Shown here in pieces: positions 29,397 through 38,706 of a stretch of 64,000 nucleotides of DNA. The translations under genes were made by a program, and so were the position numbers. Below the pieces are notes generated by a model. That model did not search any database and was not told the DNA's origin. It was given only the letters and a program-made list of their open reading frames with translations. This DNA comes from Fibrobacter sp. (lineage in GTDB: Bacteria; Fibrobacterota; Fibrobacteria; Fibrobacterales; Fibrobacteraceae): assembly GCA_024398875.1 (NCBI GenBank), contig JAKSIJ010000010.1, positions 35,088-99,087 on the forward strand, read 5' to 3'. Position 1 is the first letter of the stretch. Every line of letters begins with the position of its first letter.

Positions 29397-29600
29397 TAAA
29401 AACCTTAAAAAGCAAAAAAATTTGAACACCCTCAAAAAGCTTCCATTCCATGGAAACTCTTTGTGCCTAAAAAGGTCCCTAGTAGACGATACCACCAAAA
29501 ACGCCCTTTAGGCTCAGGGTAATGTAAATATAATTAGTGGATAGGAACCAGTGGAAATGGGTTGGCAAAAATAGGCTGATTTAGTTATCTTTCCGCTACT

Positions 29601-31010
29601 ATGGAACGTGAAAGCTTCAAATCAAGACTCGGTTTTATTCTCATTGCTGCAGGTTGTGCCATCGGCCTCGGTAATGTTTGGCGTTTCCCCTATATCGCTG
29701 GCCAGTATGGCGGTGCGGCTTTCGTGCTTCCGTATCTCGGCTTTTTGCTCCTGTTTGGGCTTCCCATCTTGATGATGGAACTTGCTGTGGGTCGTGCTGG
29801 TCGTAGTGGCGCGGCTATGAGTTTTGATAATCTAGAGCCGAAGGGAACCTACTGGCACAAGGCCAAGTTCCTTCTGATTTTTGCCAACTATGTACTCATG
29901 GCTTTCTACAGCGTGGTTACGGGTTGGATGTTCTATTACTTCTACAAGATGGTGACGGATGTTGAGTTTTTGCAGGGAACTCCGGAACAGATTAGTGCTG
30001 CTTTTGGCGAAATGCTTTCCAATCCGTCGCTTCTCATTTTCTGGATGACGGTTGCCATTGTTCTTGGCCTTGGCATTGTCTCTCTTGGTCTCCGAAGGGG
30101 TGTGGAGGATATCACTAAAAAGATGATGATTTGCCTTTTCGCCATCATTGTGGTTCTTGCCATTCGTGCTGTGACGCTTCCTGGTGCAGATGAAGGCCTC
30201 CGCTATTATTTGATTCCATCCTTGGATCGTCTGACCCAATCGGGCAAGGGTGTGGGCGAGGCTGTGTTTGCTGCTTTCGCACACGCGTTCTTTACGTTGA
30301 GCATCGGTATTGGTTGTATGACTATTTTTGGTAGTTACATCAACAAGGATCACTCCCTCCCGAAGGAAGCCGCTAGCGTTTGTATCTTGGATACCTTTGT
30401 CGCCTTGATGGCAGGCATCATTATCATTCCTTCCTGCTTTGCCTTCGGTCAGGAACCTGGCCAGGGTCCGGGACTTATCTTCGTGACGCTTTCCAATGTG
30501 TTCGCCCAGATGCCGGGCGGTCGATTCTGCGGTGCGGCCTTCTTCCTGTTCATGAGTTTTGCCGCCCTCTCCACGCTGATTGCGGTGTTTGAAAACATCG
30601 TTTCCTTCTGGATGGACTTGAAGGGTGTTTCCCGCAAAAAATCTGCGGGCTGGAACATCATCGTGGTGATACTCCTTTCCCTCCCGTGTGCTCTCGGCTT
30701 CAACGTCCTCGCAGGCTTTGAACCCTTCGGTCCGGGTAGTTGCGTGCTGGATTTGGAAGATTTCTTCGTCAGCAACACAATGCTTCCGCTGGGCGGAATA
30801 TTCTTTGCCATGTTCTGTAGCAGTCGCTATGGTTGGGGCCAGGAAAACTTTTTCAAGGAAGTGAATACGGGTAAGGGCCTTAAATTACCCGTCAACATGT
30901 TCATCAAGGTCTATTTCAGGTGGATTTTGCCGATACTGATTGCAGTACTCTTGATACAGGGCTACATGAGTAAATTCGCTCCTGAACTTTACGCAAAGAT
31001 TTTCGGATAA
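29601..31010 (+). CDS. Sodium:neurotransmitter symporter family transporter (NSS)
   Basis: A 469-residue inner-membrane protein with about 11-12 membrane segments, of the LeuT-fold NSS family, which imports amino acids with sodium. Helix 1 has the unwound sodium/substrate-site motif CAIGLGNVWRFPY, followed by GGAAFVLPYL and the ELAVGRAGRSGA loop, all close to LeuT and bacterial SNF transporters. A second diagnostic segment is FFTLSIGIGCMTIFGSY in helix 6. The substrate cannot be predicted from sequence alone. The ATG is close to the start of the open frame; a terminator follows directly. Confidence 0.92.
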   Translation: MERESFKSRLGFILIAAGCAIGLGNVWRFPYIAGQYGGAAFVLPYLGFLLLFGLPILMMELAVGRAGRSGAAMSFDNLEPKGTYWHKAKFLLIFANYVLMAFYSVVTGWMFYYFYKMVTDVEFLQGTPEQISAAFGEMLSNPSLLIFWMTVAIVLGLGIVSLGLRRGVEDITKKMMICLFAIIVVLAIRAVTLPGADEGLRYYLIPSLDRLTQSGKGVGEAVFAAFAHAFFTLSIGIGCMTIFGSYINKDHSLPKEAASVCILDTFVALMAGIIIIPSCFAFGQEPGQGPGLIFVTLSNVFAQMPGGRFCGAAFFLFMSFAALSTLIAVFENIVSFWMDLKGVSRKKSAGWNIIVVILLSLPCALGFNVLAGFEPFGPGSCVLDLEDFFVSNTMLPLGGIFFAMFCSSRYGWGQENFFKEVNTGKGLKLPVNMFIKVYFRWILPILIAVLLIQGYMSKFAPELYAKIFG

Positions 31011-31015
31011 AAGGG

Positions 31016-31045
31016 AATCCCTTCGCTTGGCGGAGGGATTTTTTA
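31016..31045 (+). terminator. Rho-independent terminator after the NSS transporter
   Basis: AATCCCT-TCGC pairs with GCGG-AGGGATT around a 3-base loop (one G-T pair), followed by a T run. It starts 5 bases after the transporter stop and 15 bases before the next start codon. Confidence 0.85.
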
Positions 31046-31059
31046 AGGAATTTTGATTT

Positions 31060-31878
31060 ATGGAATTCTCTCGTGAACAAATGGCTGAAAGCTTAGCCAA
31101 TCTGGAAAAGCGGATAGAAGCGGCTTGCGCGAAGGCTGGCCGCACTCGCGAATCGGTGAAGCTCATTTGGGTGAGCAAGTTTCACCCCATGGAAGCGGTG
31201 GAAAATGCACTCGCACTTGGCGCCAAGGATTTTGGTGAGAACCGTGTTCAGGAGGCGGAATCTAAGTTCAGCAAGCGATTGTTTGCTGTTGACGGAACTC
31301 CTGTGCAGTGCCATGTGATTGGCCCGGTACAGAGCAACAAACTGAAAAAGGCCGCCATTGTTGCCGACTGCATTCACTCCATCGCGAGTATGGAAGCGGT
31401 GGAAAAATTGGAGAAGGATTGCGCTGCAATGGCTGGCGAAGATACTGCGACGGGGAACTTCGCCGACGGCAAGACTTTGGATATTTTGTTCCAGGTGAAT
31501 GCCGGCGAAGAAGAGACCAAGAGTGGGCTTGATGTTCACGAAGCGGATGCTTTCCTTGAGAATTTGGCTGTTCGGGCAGGTGTCTGCGACGCTGACGGCA
31601 AAAGTGAAAAGTTTCCGCATTTGCGCTTTCGCGGGCTTATGACTATCGGTAAAAATACAGGCGTTGCAGAAGATTCTCGGGAGTGCTTCGCCTTCCTCCG
31701 CAATCTGCGAGATAAGTTCCTCGCCCGTGGCGGTGTATTCGCAAAATTTGACCAGCTTTCTATGGGCATGACTTTGGATTTGGAAGTAGCTATCGAGGAA
31801 GGCTCCACCATGATTCGGGTAGGCACCGCCCTCTTTGGAGAGCGCGACTACAGCAAGCCCGTAAACGATCCTGTTTGA
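31060..31878 (+). CDS. yggS: YggS/PLPBP family pyridoxal-phosphate homeostasis protein
   Basis: YggS proteins bind PLP in a TIM barrel like the N-domain of alanine racemase and balance vitamin B6 pools; no enzyme activity is known. The 272-residue protein has the PLP-lysine motif LIWVSKFHP, GENRVQEAESKF, HVIGPVQSNK, and the phosphate-binding end SMGMTLDLEVAIEEGSTMIRVGTALFG. It is about 40 residues longer than typical because of two inserts (near residues 124-137 and 175-186). It is transcribed from behind the preceding terminator, alone or with the next gene. Confidence 0.93.
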   Translation: MEFSREQMAESLANLEKRIEAACAKAGRTRESVKLIWVSKFHPMEAVENALALGAKDFGENRVQEAESKFSKRLFAVDGTPVQCHVIGPVQSNKLKKAAIVADCIHSIASMEAVEKLEKDCAAMAGEDTATGNFADGKTLDILFQVNAGEEETKSGLDVHEADAFLENLAVRAGVCDADGKSEKFPHLRFRGLMTIGKNTGVAEDSRECFAFLRNLRDKFLARGGVFAKFDQLSMGMTLDLEVAIEEGSTMIRVGTALFGERDYSKPVNDPV

Positions 31879-31918
31879 TGGAACCGCGCGGTAATTGTCA
31901 CGCGGTTTTCATGCACTT

Positions 31919-32839
31919 ATGAACTCCTGGATTTTCATCGTTGTCATAGCGCTTGTGGTCATCGCATTGATTGGCCGCATTCGTGATGCACGAAGGGGGA
32001 AGGGCGTTTACCGCGGGCCCCGTCACGGTGGCTTCAAGGAGTATCTCCAGGATAAAGAAAAACTGAATGCATGCCGTGAGCGTGTTCTTTTTGGTCGCAA
32101 AACGAATCGCTTCAAAATAACCCGCCACAAATTTGGCAAGAGCTATTGGAAGGCTTTTCGCGTGCAGTTCCGCAGCGAGACGGAGCCTTTCATCCATCCG
32201 GAAAAAGCCGTGGGCCTTGATGCGGTTCTCGCAGATGATCAGCATGGAATTTTTGGCGAGGCGGCGACATCGGCCATTGTGGCGCGGGCGGCCGCAAACG
32301 ATAAGCGGCATCACTATTTGCTACAAAACGTATATATTCCAACCCATACAGGGTACACGGAAATAGATACGGTGCTTTTGCACGAGACGGGCATCTATGT
32401 TTTTGAGACGAAGAATATCTCGGGCGAGATTTCTGGCGACTTGGAAATGGAGCGCTGGGAACAAGTGCTCAATGCAAAAGTGAAGCACACGCTTTACAAC
32501 CCCATCCGGCAAAATCAGGGTCACATGGGTGCGCTCCTCCGGCAACTGAAAATTCGTTTGGAAGAGGCGGAGGTTTATTCCTTTGTGGTGTTCAGCGACC
32601 GCTGCATTTTGAAGAAAGTGCCGGCCTGTGGTGAGTTTGGGAACATTGGAAATGGTTGGCAGGTGGTGCATTTCGGGGAATTACTGAATGCCCTAGGGAG
32701 GGCTTTCTCTCGGCGCCCCGCGGTATATACATCCAGACAGCTGGAAGCTTGGTGTCGGGAATTGCAGTCCTGCGTGAATGTGGGTGAGGCGGTAAAGCAG
32801 TCCCATCGCGCATCCGTGCAGAAACTTCATGGAAACTAG
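31919..32839 (+). CDS. Membrane-anchored NERD domain protein
   Basis: The NERD (nuclease-related) domain is a predicted restriction-like nuclease fold found in bacterial signalling and DNA-processing proteins; the function of this group is unknown. The 306-residue product starts at ATG 31919 with one membrane helix (WIFIVVIALVVIALIG), a basic region, then the NERD core near residues 125-230: EIDTVLLHETGIYVFETKN followed by GEISGDLEMERWEQ and NPIRQNQGH. The EID and ExK residues needed by the fold are kept. An upstream in-frame alternative start at 31895 lacks support. Confidence 0.85.
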   Translation: MNSWIFIVVIALVVIALIGRIRDARRGKGVYRGPRHGGFKEYLQDKEKLNACRERVLFGRKTNRFKITRHKFGKSYWKAFRVQFRSETEPFIHPEKAVGLDAVLADDQHGIFGEAATSAIVARAAANDKRHHYLLQNVYIPTHTGYTEIDTVLLHETGIYVFETKNISGEISGDLEMERWEQVLNAKVKHTLYNPIRQNQGHMGALLRQLKIRLEEAEVYSFVVFSDRCILKKVPACGEFGNIGNGWQVVHFGELLNALGRAFSRRPAVYTSRQLEAWCRELQSCVNVGEAVKQSHRASVQKLHGN

Positions 32840-33006
32840 CCGTTTTTTTGGGGCAGGGCTCGCGCTATATGTGCCGCGCGGTATAATATGCCCGCGGCGA
32901 TATTTTTTGCGTTCTGAAAGAACGAAAAACCCCGAGCCGAGTGCCGCGACTGCGAACTTGCTCGCAGGTCATGGCTGAGGCGATAGTTTTGGATACTGAA
33001 GGTATG
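32840..33006. other. Intergenic region with structured sequence
   Basis: No gene was found. The region holds a 13-bp imperfect hairpin at 32943-32975 (TGCGA/TCGCA core, one bulged G and one mismatch) and a short GTTCT/AGAAC hairpin at 32911-32923. The 12-mer AAAAACCCCGAG at 32925-32936 recurs at 33008-33019 in the tRNA-Ser terminator, so part of this region could be a decayed copy of that end. A small RNA cannot be excluded, but nothing here proves one. Confidence 0.4.
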
Positions 33007-33035
33007 CAAAAACCCCGAGTCACAAGGACTCGGGG
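33007..33035 (-). terminator. Terminator of tRNA-Ser
   Basis: A perfect 9-bp stem (CCCCGAGTC with GACTCGGGG) around a 5-base loop; on the minus strand it is followed by TTTTT. It begins 8 bases after the tRNA-Ser 3' end. Confidence 0.9.
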
Positions 33036-33042
33036 CTTTCAG

Positions 33043-33131
33043 CGGGAAGAGCGAGATTCGAACTCGCGATAGGATTAAGTCCTATACGTCCTTAGCAGGG
33101 ACGCGCCTTCGGCCAGCTCGGCCATCTTCCC
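33043..33131 (-). tRNA. tRNA-Ser(GCU)
   Basis: Class II tRNA on the minus strand. The acceptor GGGAAGA pairs fully with TCTTCCC; the D-arm has GCCGAGCTGGCCGAAGGC; the anticodon stem-loop CGTCC-CTGCTAA-GGACG gives anticodon GCT; the long variable arm TATAGGA...TCCTATC is followed by GCGAG-TTCGAAT-CTCGC. The discriminator is G, as expected for serine; CCA is not encoded. It reads AGC and AGU codons. Confidence 0.96.
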
Positions 33132-33146
33132 AATCTTGGGGCTTAA

Positions 33147-33175
33147 ATTTTACTTAATTTCAGGGGAAATTTCAA
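33147..33175 (-). promoter_or_regulatory. Sigma-70-type promoter of tRNA-Ser
   Basis: On the minus strand TTGAAA (33175-33170) and TAAAAT (33152-33147) are separated by exactly 17 bases. The predicted transcription start near 33140 lies about 9 bases before the mature tRNA 5' end. The rest of 33132-33313 holds no gene; it must also contain the divergent promoter for the PBP gene, which was not located. Confidence 0.75.
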
Positions 33176-33313
33176 GGCTTTTGCCTAAAAAAGCCCCAAA
33201 AAGCCCCCGCAAATCCTGCAAATTCACCAGATTTCCACATCAGAACTTATCAAAATGCTAAATTCAAAACAAAGAGTGGCTCTTCCCGCAGGCAGAGTCC
33301 GTTTGGTGTTTTT

Positions 33314-36300
33314 ATGGCGAAAAAGAAGAAAAGAAAGAAAAAAAGTCCGTTAATTGTCCGCTTTTTCAAGGCTGTGGCGGCGTTTGCTCTGGTGGGTCTC
33401 ATCTGCTGCATCCCGGCGTATATTTTCGTGTTCAAGGTGCTTCCGGACCAGGATCCTGAAAAGCAGTTCAATCGGGAGACCATTCTGCAGGTGCTCTCCG
33501 GCGAAACCCGCGTGTTCTATCGGGATGGAAACACTCTTCTCGGCGCCTTCTTCGATGCCAATCACCGCATTTATGTTCCTTATGGCGATATTCCAGAAAA
33601 CATCGTGAACGCTTTGGTGGCCGCAGAAGATGCCGCCTATTGGAATCACAACGGTTTCAGTTTCCACGGATTCTTCCGCGCCATGGCGAGTAACATCAAG
33701 AGTGGCCACATGCGCCAGGGCGGTTCCACTCTGACGCAGCAGGCGGTGAAAAACATCTTTGGTCGCGAGGAACGGAGCATCAAGGAAAAAGGAAAGGAAC
33801 TCATCAACGCCCTCCGCATGGAAACGCATTTTTCCAAAGAAGAAATTCTGGAATTTTATCTGAACCAGTTCCATGTCTCTGGCACGGGAAAGGGCGTTGC
33901 CATTGCGGCCCAGTACTTCTTTGACAAGGAACTGAAGGACTTGACTCTTGCGGAATGTGCCTTTATTGCAGGCTCCGTGAAAGGCCCCTTCAATTATGAC
34001 CCCTTCATTCAGCGGAACGAGGAGCGTCGGGATAAGGCTCTAAAACGCGGCGAGGAGCGCTTGCGCTATGTGCTTGGCCGCATGGTGGAGGAGAAGTACA
34101 TTGAGCAGAGCCAGATGGATGAGGCTTTGGCCACACCGCTGAATTTTAAACATGGCAATTTCCGCTTCACCATGAGCACAACTCTGGAACGCATTGAGGA
34201 AAAACTTTCGGGCGAATTCTATCAGAAGCTCTTTGAGGAAAAAGGCATTGACGATTGGCGCAAGGCGCAGCTGGAAATTGTCACCACGTTGGATGCCCGC
34301 TCTCAGGATGCGGCAAAGCGCGCCCTGCAGAATAACATCAGCAATCTGCAGATACAGCTTGGCGGTTTTGTCCTCCCGAAGGCTGAATTTGCAAACCGCG
34401 CCCAGAGTGCCCGCAAAGGGGATTACCTCTACGGCGCTGTGGATTCCGTGATGTTTGATGCCAAGGGAACGCTGGTGGGCTTGCGGCTGAATTTCGGGCA
34501 GTTGAAAGGCGAGGTGAATGCCGCTTCCATCAAGGAATTTGGAACGCAAGTCAATAATGACCCTGCAAAGGTTTTGGCTTCCCAGTTGAAGAAGGGAGCC
34601 ATCGTTCTGGTTAGCGTTTTGGACGAAAAGAAGGTGGGCGGATTTGTGCCCTGCAAGATTGAAACGGAACCTGTGCTTCAGGGCGGTTTGGTGGCCATTC
34701 AGAATGGCATGGTGCTTGCAAGTCAGGGAGGATTCCACAACACGGGCTATGACCGCAGTTTCAAGGCCCTCCGTCAGTTGGGCTCCAGCTGGAAGCCAAT
34801 TCTTTATGCCCTAGCATTGCAGCATGGCTGGCATTATCTGGACGAATTGGAAAATGATTACAATGTGTTCCAGTTTGTGAATCAGTTCTATTTCCCGCGC
34901 CCAGACCACAAGAATAAGGGTGATGTGGTGACTATGGCTTGGGCCACGACGCGTTCTGAAAACATCGCGAGCATTTGGCTGTTGGAACATTTGCTGGACA
35001 AACTTTCTCAGGAGGAATTTGATGAGGTTGCTGCCCAGAACGATTATGCTCGTGGTGCTGAAGAAGAGGAGAAGGCCTACTTTACGCGCCTACGTGACAA
35101 GTATGGCTTGATATTGAAGGATGGCGCCAAGCAGGAAATTGAATTTACCAAGGCCCGCGATGCTCTTGCCCGCAAATATGAGGAAGAGGGAAATATCGCT
35201 AAAGCTTTGGATGTTTGGAATCTGCGGTACGGCTTCTACAATGATGTGGCTGTAAAGCAGGCAAAGAAAGACGGGAAGATTCTTGGCTTCATCGATCACA
35301 ACTACAAGAATTACGCCGAGGTATTGCGGAAGCGCGAAGGTCAGGAATTGGACCCGGATGTAGCGGCAACGTTACCGCCAATGGATTCCGTAGTGCTGTT
35401 CCGGAATTTCACCTTGGCAGATGTGAAGCGCCTCTCTACCATGATTGAACCGGTGAATCCTGAGAAGGATTATCTGGAAGCGAGCGAACTCCGTTACTGG
35501 CCCGATTTCCGCAAGTCCCTCTCCTTTGCGGAATATGCCCGATTTGCAAATGAGATTGGCATTCACCAGAAGTTGCAGAAGGTGTTCAGCATGCCTTTGG
35601 GCGTGAATGAAATTACCTTGGGTGAAATCAGCACTGCATACCAATCTATGTTGACGGGAAAGGTTTACAAGTGCAAGGATGGCGACTGGACTGACGCCTG
35701 CTTCATCAAGGAAATCAAGGACAGAAACGGCAGCACGATTTTCCGCAATGCGGTGGAATCCAAGGAAGTGCTGAACAGTGATGTGACGTCTCAGATGGCG
35801 GTGATGCTTCATTCCGTATTCAGCAACGGTACGGCCCGAAGCCAGTATAATGCAATCAAGGTTGTTTCGCCCGATGGAAAGACAAGCCTTCGGGTTCCGG
35901 CTCTCGGTAAGACGGGTACTACCAACGATTACAAGAACGTGGCCTTCATGGGAGCGATTCCCACGTATGTGAATGAGAAGAATGGGTTGGCATTGGATTC
36001 TGTGATTGCTATCGGAAGTTACGTGGGCTTTGATGATAACAAGCCTCTGAAATCGGGAAGGACTCGTATTGCAGGCGCTAGCGGTGGCCTTCCGCAGTGG
36101 GCTGCTTATGCCAAGGAAGAAATTGAAATCCAGCGGCTTCCGCACCAGATTGATTTCTTGGATATTTCTGTTCTTGCTTCTGGCGATGTGCCGCTGCTTC
36201 TGGAAAATGAAAGAGGTGAATTGTCTGTGGATCCCATGACGGGCATTCCAGTTCCCGCGGGCTCTGGAGCTGCGGGCCGCCCGCTACCTTGGCTGGACCT

Positions 36301-36622
36301 TCCGGGATATGCTCCTCCCCAGGTGCAGGCGAAGGCCGCCGAAAGCATTGCGGAGATGGGCATCGTGACCAGCATGCCCATGCCTGCGGAAAATGCTGAG
36401 GCGGCGAGTGCAGCTCCTGCAGAAGATAATGCAGGTGGAGCTACTGCGGGAGAAAATGCCGCCGGAACAGCGGTGGCACCTTCAGGCGAAGCGGCATCTG
36501 GCGTGACGATTACAGAAGTTGCTCCCGAGACAGCACCTGCGGCTCTTCCTAAAGATGATGATTGGGATTTGCCCGCAGACTTCGATGGCAACAATGCGTT
36601 TGTTCCTATAGAGGCGGAATAG
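33314..36622 (+). CDS. Bifunctional class A penicillin-binding protein (PBP1A-like) with large insert
   Basis: Class A PBPs polymerise and cross-link peptidoglycan in the periplasm. The 1102-residue protein has a Lys/Arg-rich cytoplasmic end, a membrane helix (residues ~18-42), and a GT51 domain with catalytic Glu105 in AAEDAAYW and GGSTLTQQAVKN. The transpeptidase domain has Ser491-x-x-Lys494 (GSSWKP), Ser548-Glu-Asn550 (SxN) and Lys866-Thr-Gly (KTGTT). About 160 extra residues, charged and helical, lie between SxN and the helix that starts near residue 760. The C-terminus (~1000-1102) is Ala/Pro/Glu-rich and probably disordered. The gene is followed 27 bases later by a lipoprotein gene that may share its transcript. 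Confidence 0.95.
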   Translation: MAKKKKRKKKSPLIVRFFKAVAAFALVGLICCIPAYIFVFKVLPDQDPEKQFNRETILQVLSGETRVFYRDGNTLLGAFFDANHRIYVPYGDIPENIVNALVAAEDAAYWNHNGFSFHGFFRAMASNIKSGHMRQGGSTLTQQAVKNIFGREERSIKEKGKELINALRMETHFSKEEILEFYLNQFHVSGTGKGVAIAAQYFFDKELKDLTLAECAFIAGSVKGPFNYDPFIQRNEERRDKALKRGEERLRYVLGRMVEEKYIEQSQMDEALATPLNFKHGNFRFTMSTTLERIEEKLSGEFYQKLFEEKGIDDWRKAQLEIVTTLDARSQDAAKRALQNNISNLQIQLGGFVLPKAEFANRAQSARKGDYLYGAVDSVMFDAKGTLVGLRLNFGQLKGEVNAASIKEFGTQVNNDPAKVLASQLKKGAIVLVSVLDEKKVGGFVPCKIETEPVLQGGLVAIQNGMVLASQGGFHNTGYDRSFKALRQLGSSWKPILYALALQHGWHYLDELENDYNVFQFVNQFYFPRPDHKNKGDVVTMAWATTRSENIASIWLLEHLLDKLSQEEFDEVAAQNDYARGAEEEEKAYFTRLRDKYGLILKDGAKQEIEFTKARDALARKYEEEGNIAKALDVWNLRYGFYNDVAVKQAKKDGKILGFIDHNYKNYAEVLRKREGQELDPDVAATLPPMDSVVLFRNFTLADVKRLSTMIEPVNPEKDYLEASELRYWPDFRKSLSFAEYARFANEIGIHQKLQKVFSMPLGVNEITLGEISTAYQSMLTGKVYKCKDGDWTDACFIKEIKDRNGSTIFRNAVESKEVLNSDVTSQMAVMLHSVFSNGTARSQYNAIKVVSPDGKTSLRVPALGKTGTTNDYKNVAFMGAIPTYVNEKNGLALDSVIAIGSYVGFDDNKPLKSGRTRIAGASGGLPQWAAYAKEEIEIQRLPHQIDFLDISVLASGDVPLLLENERGELSVDPMTGIPVPAGSGAAGRPLPWLDLPGYAPPQVQAKAAESIAEMGIVTSMPMPAENAEAASAAPAEDNAGGATAGENAAGTAVAPSGEAASGVTITEVAPETAPAALPKDDDWDLPADFDGNNAFVPIEAE

Positions 36623-36649
36623 TTCTTGAGATTGTTGAAGGAGCAGAGA

Positions 36650-37921
36650 ATGAGATTTCAGATGCTTGGTTTTGCGTTGTGGATGACGGTCTGCCTTCTT
36701 GCGGGCTGTGCTGCAAGCGGCCCCGCTCCTGCTGTAGTGAAAGAATCTGTCGCGACTCAGGAATCTACTGCGCCGCAAAAATCAGCTGCACCGCAAAAAA
36801 ATGTACAGTCGCCAGAGGCTACTGCAACGCAGGAATCTGCGGTTCTGGAAAATGCCAAGGCGGAAGAACCTGCCACTTCATCGTCTGAGGAAACATCTCG
36901 CGATACAGCGGTTCCCACTTCTGCAGCGTCTGCTGTTGTTTCGTCAGATACGAATGCGCTCCAGTCGCAAGAAATGCCGGAACCCGTTTCGTCCACCCCA
37001 TCTTCATCGGAATTTGTAGACCCTTACGTTGCGGTTCCTGCGCTAATCGAAACGATTTTTGCAAACGCTGATTCTTTGTACAAGCAGGGTCTCACGGATT
37101 CTGCAATTGCTTATGTGGAGCGCTTCCGCATCATCAAGCCACTTTGGACTTCTTGGGAAACTTTGGCGGATTCCTTGCGGATGGAATTTGGTAAAACTCG
37201 GGCCGAGCAATCAAAGAAATTCGAGCCTCTGGTTCTTGAAATTCAAAATATGAATCGGGCGCAGTCCGCCTATAGCATGGTTGCCGCGGCTGTGGACAGC
37301 TTAATCAGTCTTTCTCCTGGCGATTCTCTTGTAGGCTGGGCCGCACTGCAGAAGAAAACCGCTTTTGACAACACGCTTGCCAAGGCGAAAAAAGAGAAGG
37401 ATGAAATTTGGAACTTGGCAGATGTTCAGGGCCAGTTTGAAAAGGCTGTGGAGCAGGCGAAAACATTCCAGATGCGCTATCGGGATTTTGAAGATTCTCT
37501 TCAGATTGCAGACCTTATCGCTAGAATCCAGGCACTGATTGGTTTCAGGGATTTGGAAGCCAATGAATTCTGGAGCAAGAATGATCCTAATGCTAAAATG
37601 GCGTCCGTCGATTCCTTGATAAAGGTGGAATCTTTTGCCGAAGCAAAAAAACTTTTGGAACTTTTGAAGTACAGCACCCTTCGCGCAGAGGCTGTAGAAA
37701 AATATAAGGCTTTAGCTGATGCCTATTGCAACAAGGAACGCAAAACTACAAGTCAGATTTTTGCGAAGGCGCAGAAGCAGAAAGATGTGGAGAAAAAACG
37801 GCAGTTGCTGAATGATGCCGTTGCGCCTCTGGATCGCTGCCTTGCGGAATTTCCGGAATACAGCCAGCGCGGAAAAGTGCTGGACAACAAGAACTTCCTT
37901 TTGAAGGAACTGGCCAAATGA
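36650..37921 (+). CDS. Lipoprotein with low-complexity linker and helical domain
   Basis: A 423-residue predicted lipoprotein of unknown function. ATG 36650 was chosen because AAGGAGC lies just upstream and because it gives a lipoprotein signal (MTVCLLAGC, cleavage before Cys). Residues ~20-120 are rich in Ser, Ala, Thr, Pro and Glu, a typical envelope linker. The rest is helical and charged, with a pattern like TPR-type repeats (ADSLYKQGLTDSAIAYVERF). It sits between a class A PBP and a permease gene, overlapping the latter by 4 bases; an accessory role to the PBP is possible but is inference. Confidence 0.75.
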   Translation: MRFQMLGFALWMTVCLLAGCAASGPAPAVVKESVATQESTAPQKSAAPQKNVQSPEATATQESAVLENAKAEEPATSSSEETSRDTAVPTSAASAVVSSDTNALQSQEMPEPVSSTPSSSEFVDPYVAVPALIETIFANADSLYKQGLTDSAIAYVERFRIIKPLWTSWETLADSLRMEFGKTRAEQSKKFEPLVLEIQNMNRAQSAYSMVAAAVDSLISLSPGDSLVGWAALQKKTAFDNTLAKAKKEKDEIWNLADVQGQFEKAVEQAKTFQMRYRDFEDSLQIADLIARIQALIGFRDLEANEFWSKNDPNAKMASVDSLIKVESFAEAKKLLELLKYSTLRAEAVEKYKALADAYCNKERKTTSQIFAKAQKQKDVEKKRQLLNDAVAPLDRCLAEFPEYSQRGKVLDNKNFLLKELAK

Positions 37922-38706
37922 TGGATGCTTCCCAGTTTGGCGAGTGGTGGCAATACGGTCAGTATCCGGCATTCTTCCTCCTGGGCCTCGTGGTAAGTCT
38001 TATCAACAGCATCGCTGGCGGCGGAAGTTCCCTCAGCCTTCCCATCATGATTTTCCTCGGGATGCCTGCCACAGTTGCAAATGGCACCAACCGCATTGGC
38101 CTCATTGTGGGGAATCTGAGCAGCGTTTTCAATCTGGCGAAGCATGGATACCTCAACAAGAAAATTTTTCTGCAACTGGTAATCCCTACACTTGTAGGCG
38201 GTATCATCGGCATCTTCTTTTTGGTGAACATTGGCGACAAGATGTTTCAGGCGATTATCGCCATCGCGATTTGCCTCATTGTCATCTCCAGTAATGTGTC
38301 CAAAAATGTCTTTGGGAAGCCTCCAGAAACGCCTCCTGCGAAACTTACCTTAGGCGGAGCTCTCGGATTTGCAGGGGTGGCAATTTACGGCTGCATCGTG
38401 CAAGTTGGCGTCGGGTTTTTGCAAATTCTCAGTCTCAATCGCTATACAGGTTTGGACCCCATTCGGGTCAATGCCCTCAAAAACGCCCTCACCACAGTAT
38501 TTCTCTTGCTCAGTACTGCGGCCCTTGGAATCGCAGGCAAGATTGACTGGCCCATTGCCATCATTATGGCCACAGGCGCTTATCTCGGCGGTTACTGCGG
38601 CAGCTTTCTGCAACGCAAAAAAGGCAACAAATTTATCCGCCGGTTCATCAACATTACAAGCCTTGCCATGGCGGTGTATCTGATTGTGGATCTGATTCTG
38701 GATTAG
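37918..38706 (+). CDS. TauE/SafE family membrane transporter
   Basis: TauE/SafE proteins are inner-membrane permeases, some of which export sulfite or sulfoacetate; the substrate here is unknown. The 262-residue protein has about eight membrane segments. The family repeat is seen as SLINSIAGGGSSLSLPIMIFLG with PATVANGTNRIGL in the first half and a second repeat (GVAIYGCIVQVGVGFLQ, DPIRVNALKNALT) in the second. Its ATG overlaps the preceding lipoprotein stop (ATGA), suggesting coupling. Confidence 0.9.
   Translation: MMDASQFGEWWQYGQYPAFFLLGLVVSLINSIAGGGSSLSLPIMIFLGMPATVANGTNRIGLIVGNLSSVFNLAKHGYLNKKIFLQLVIPTLVGGIIGIFFLVNIGDKMFQAIIAIAICLIVISSNVSKNVFGKPPETPPAKLTLGGALGFAGVAIYGCIVQVGVGFLQILSLNRYTGLDPIRVNALKNALTTVFLLLSTAALGIAGKIDWPIAIIMATGAYLGGYCGSFLQRKKGNKFIRRFINITSLAMAVYLIVDLILD

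Noticed and set aside
29562..29590. TTGGCA-17-TTATCT as a promoter for the NSS transporter.
   Set aside because: The -10 box matches the consensus at too few positions and the implied start would leave almost no leader; not convincing.
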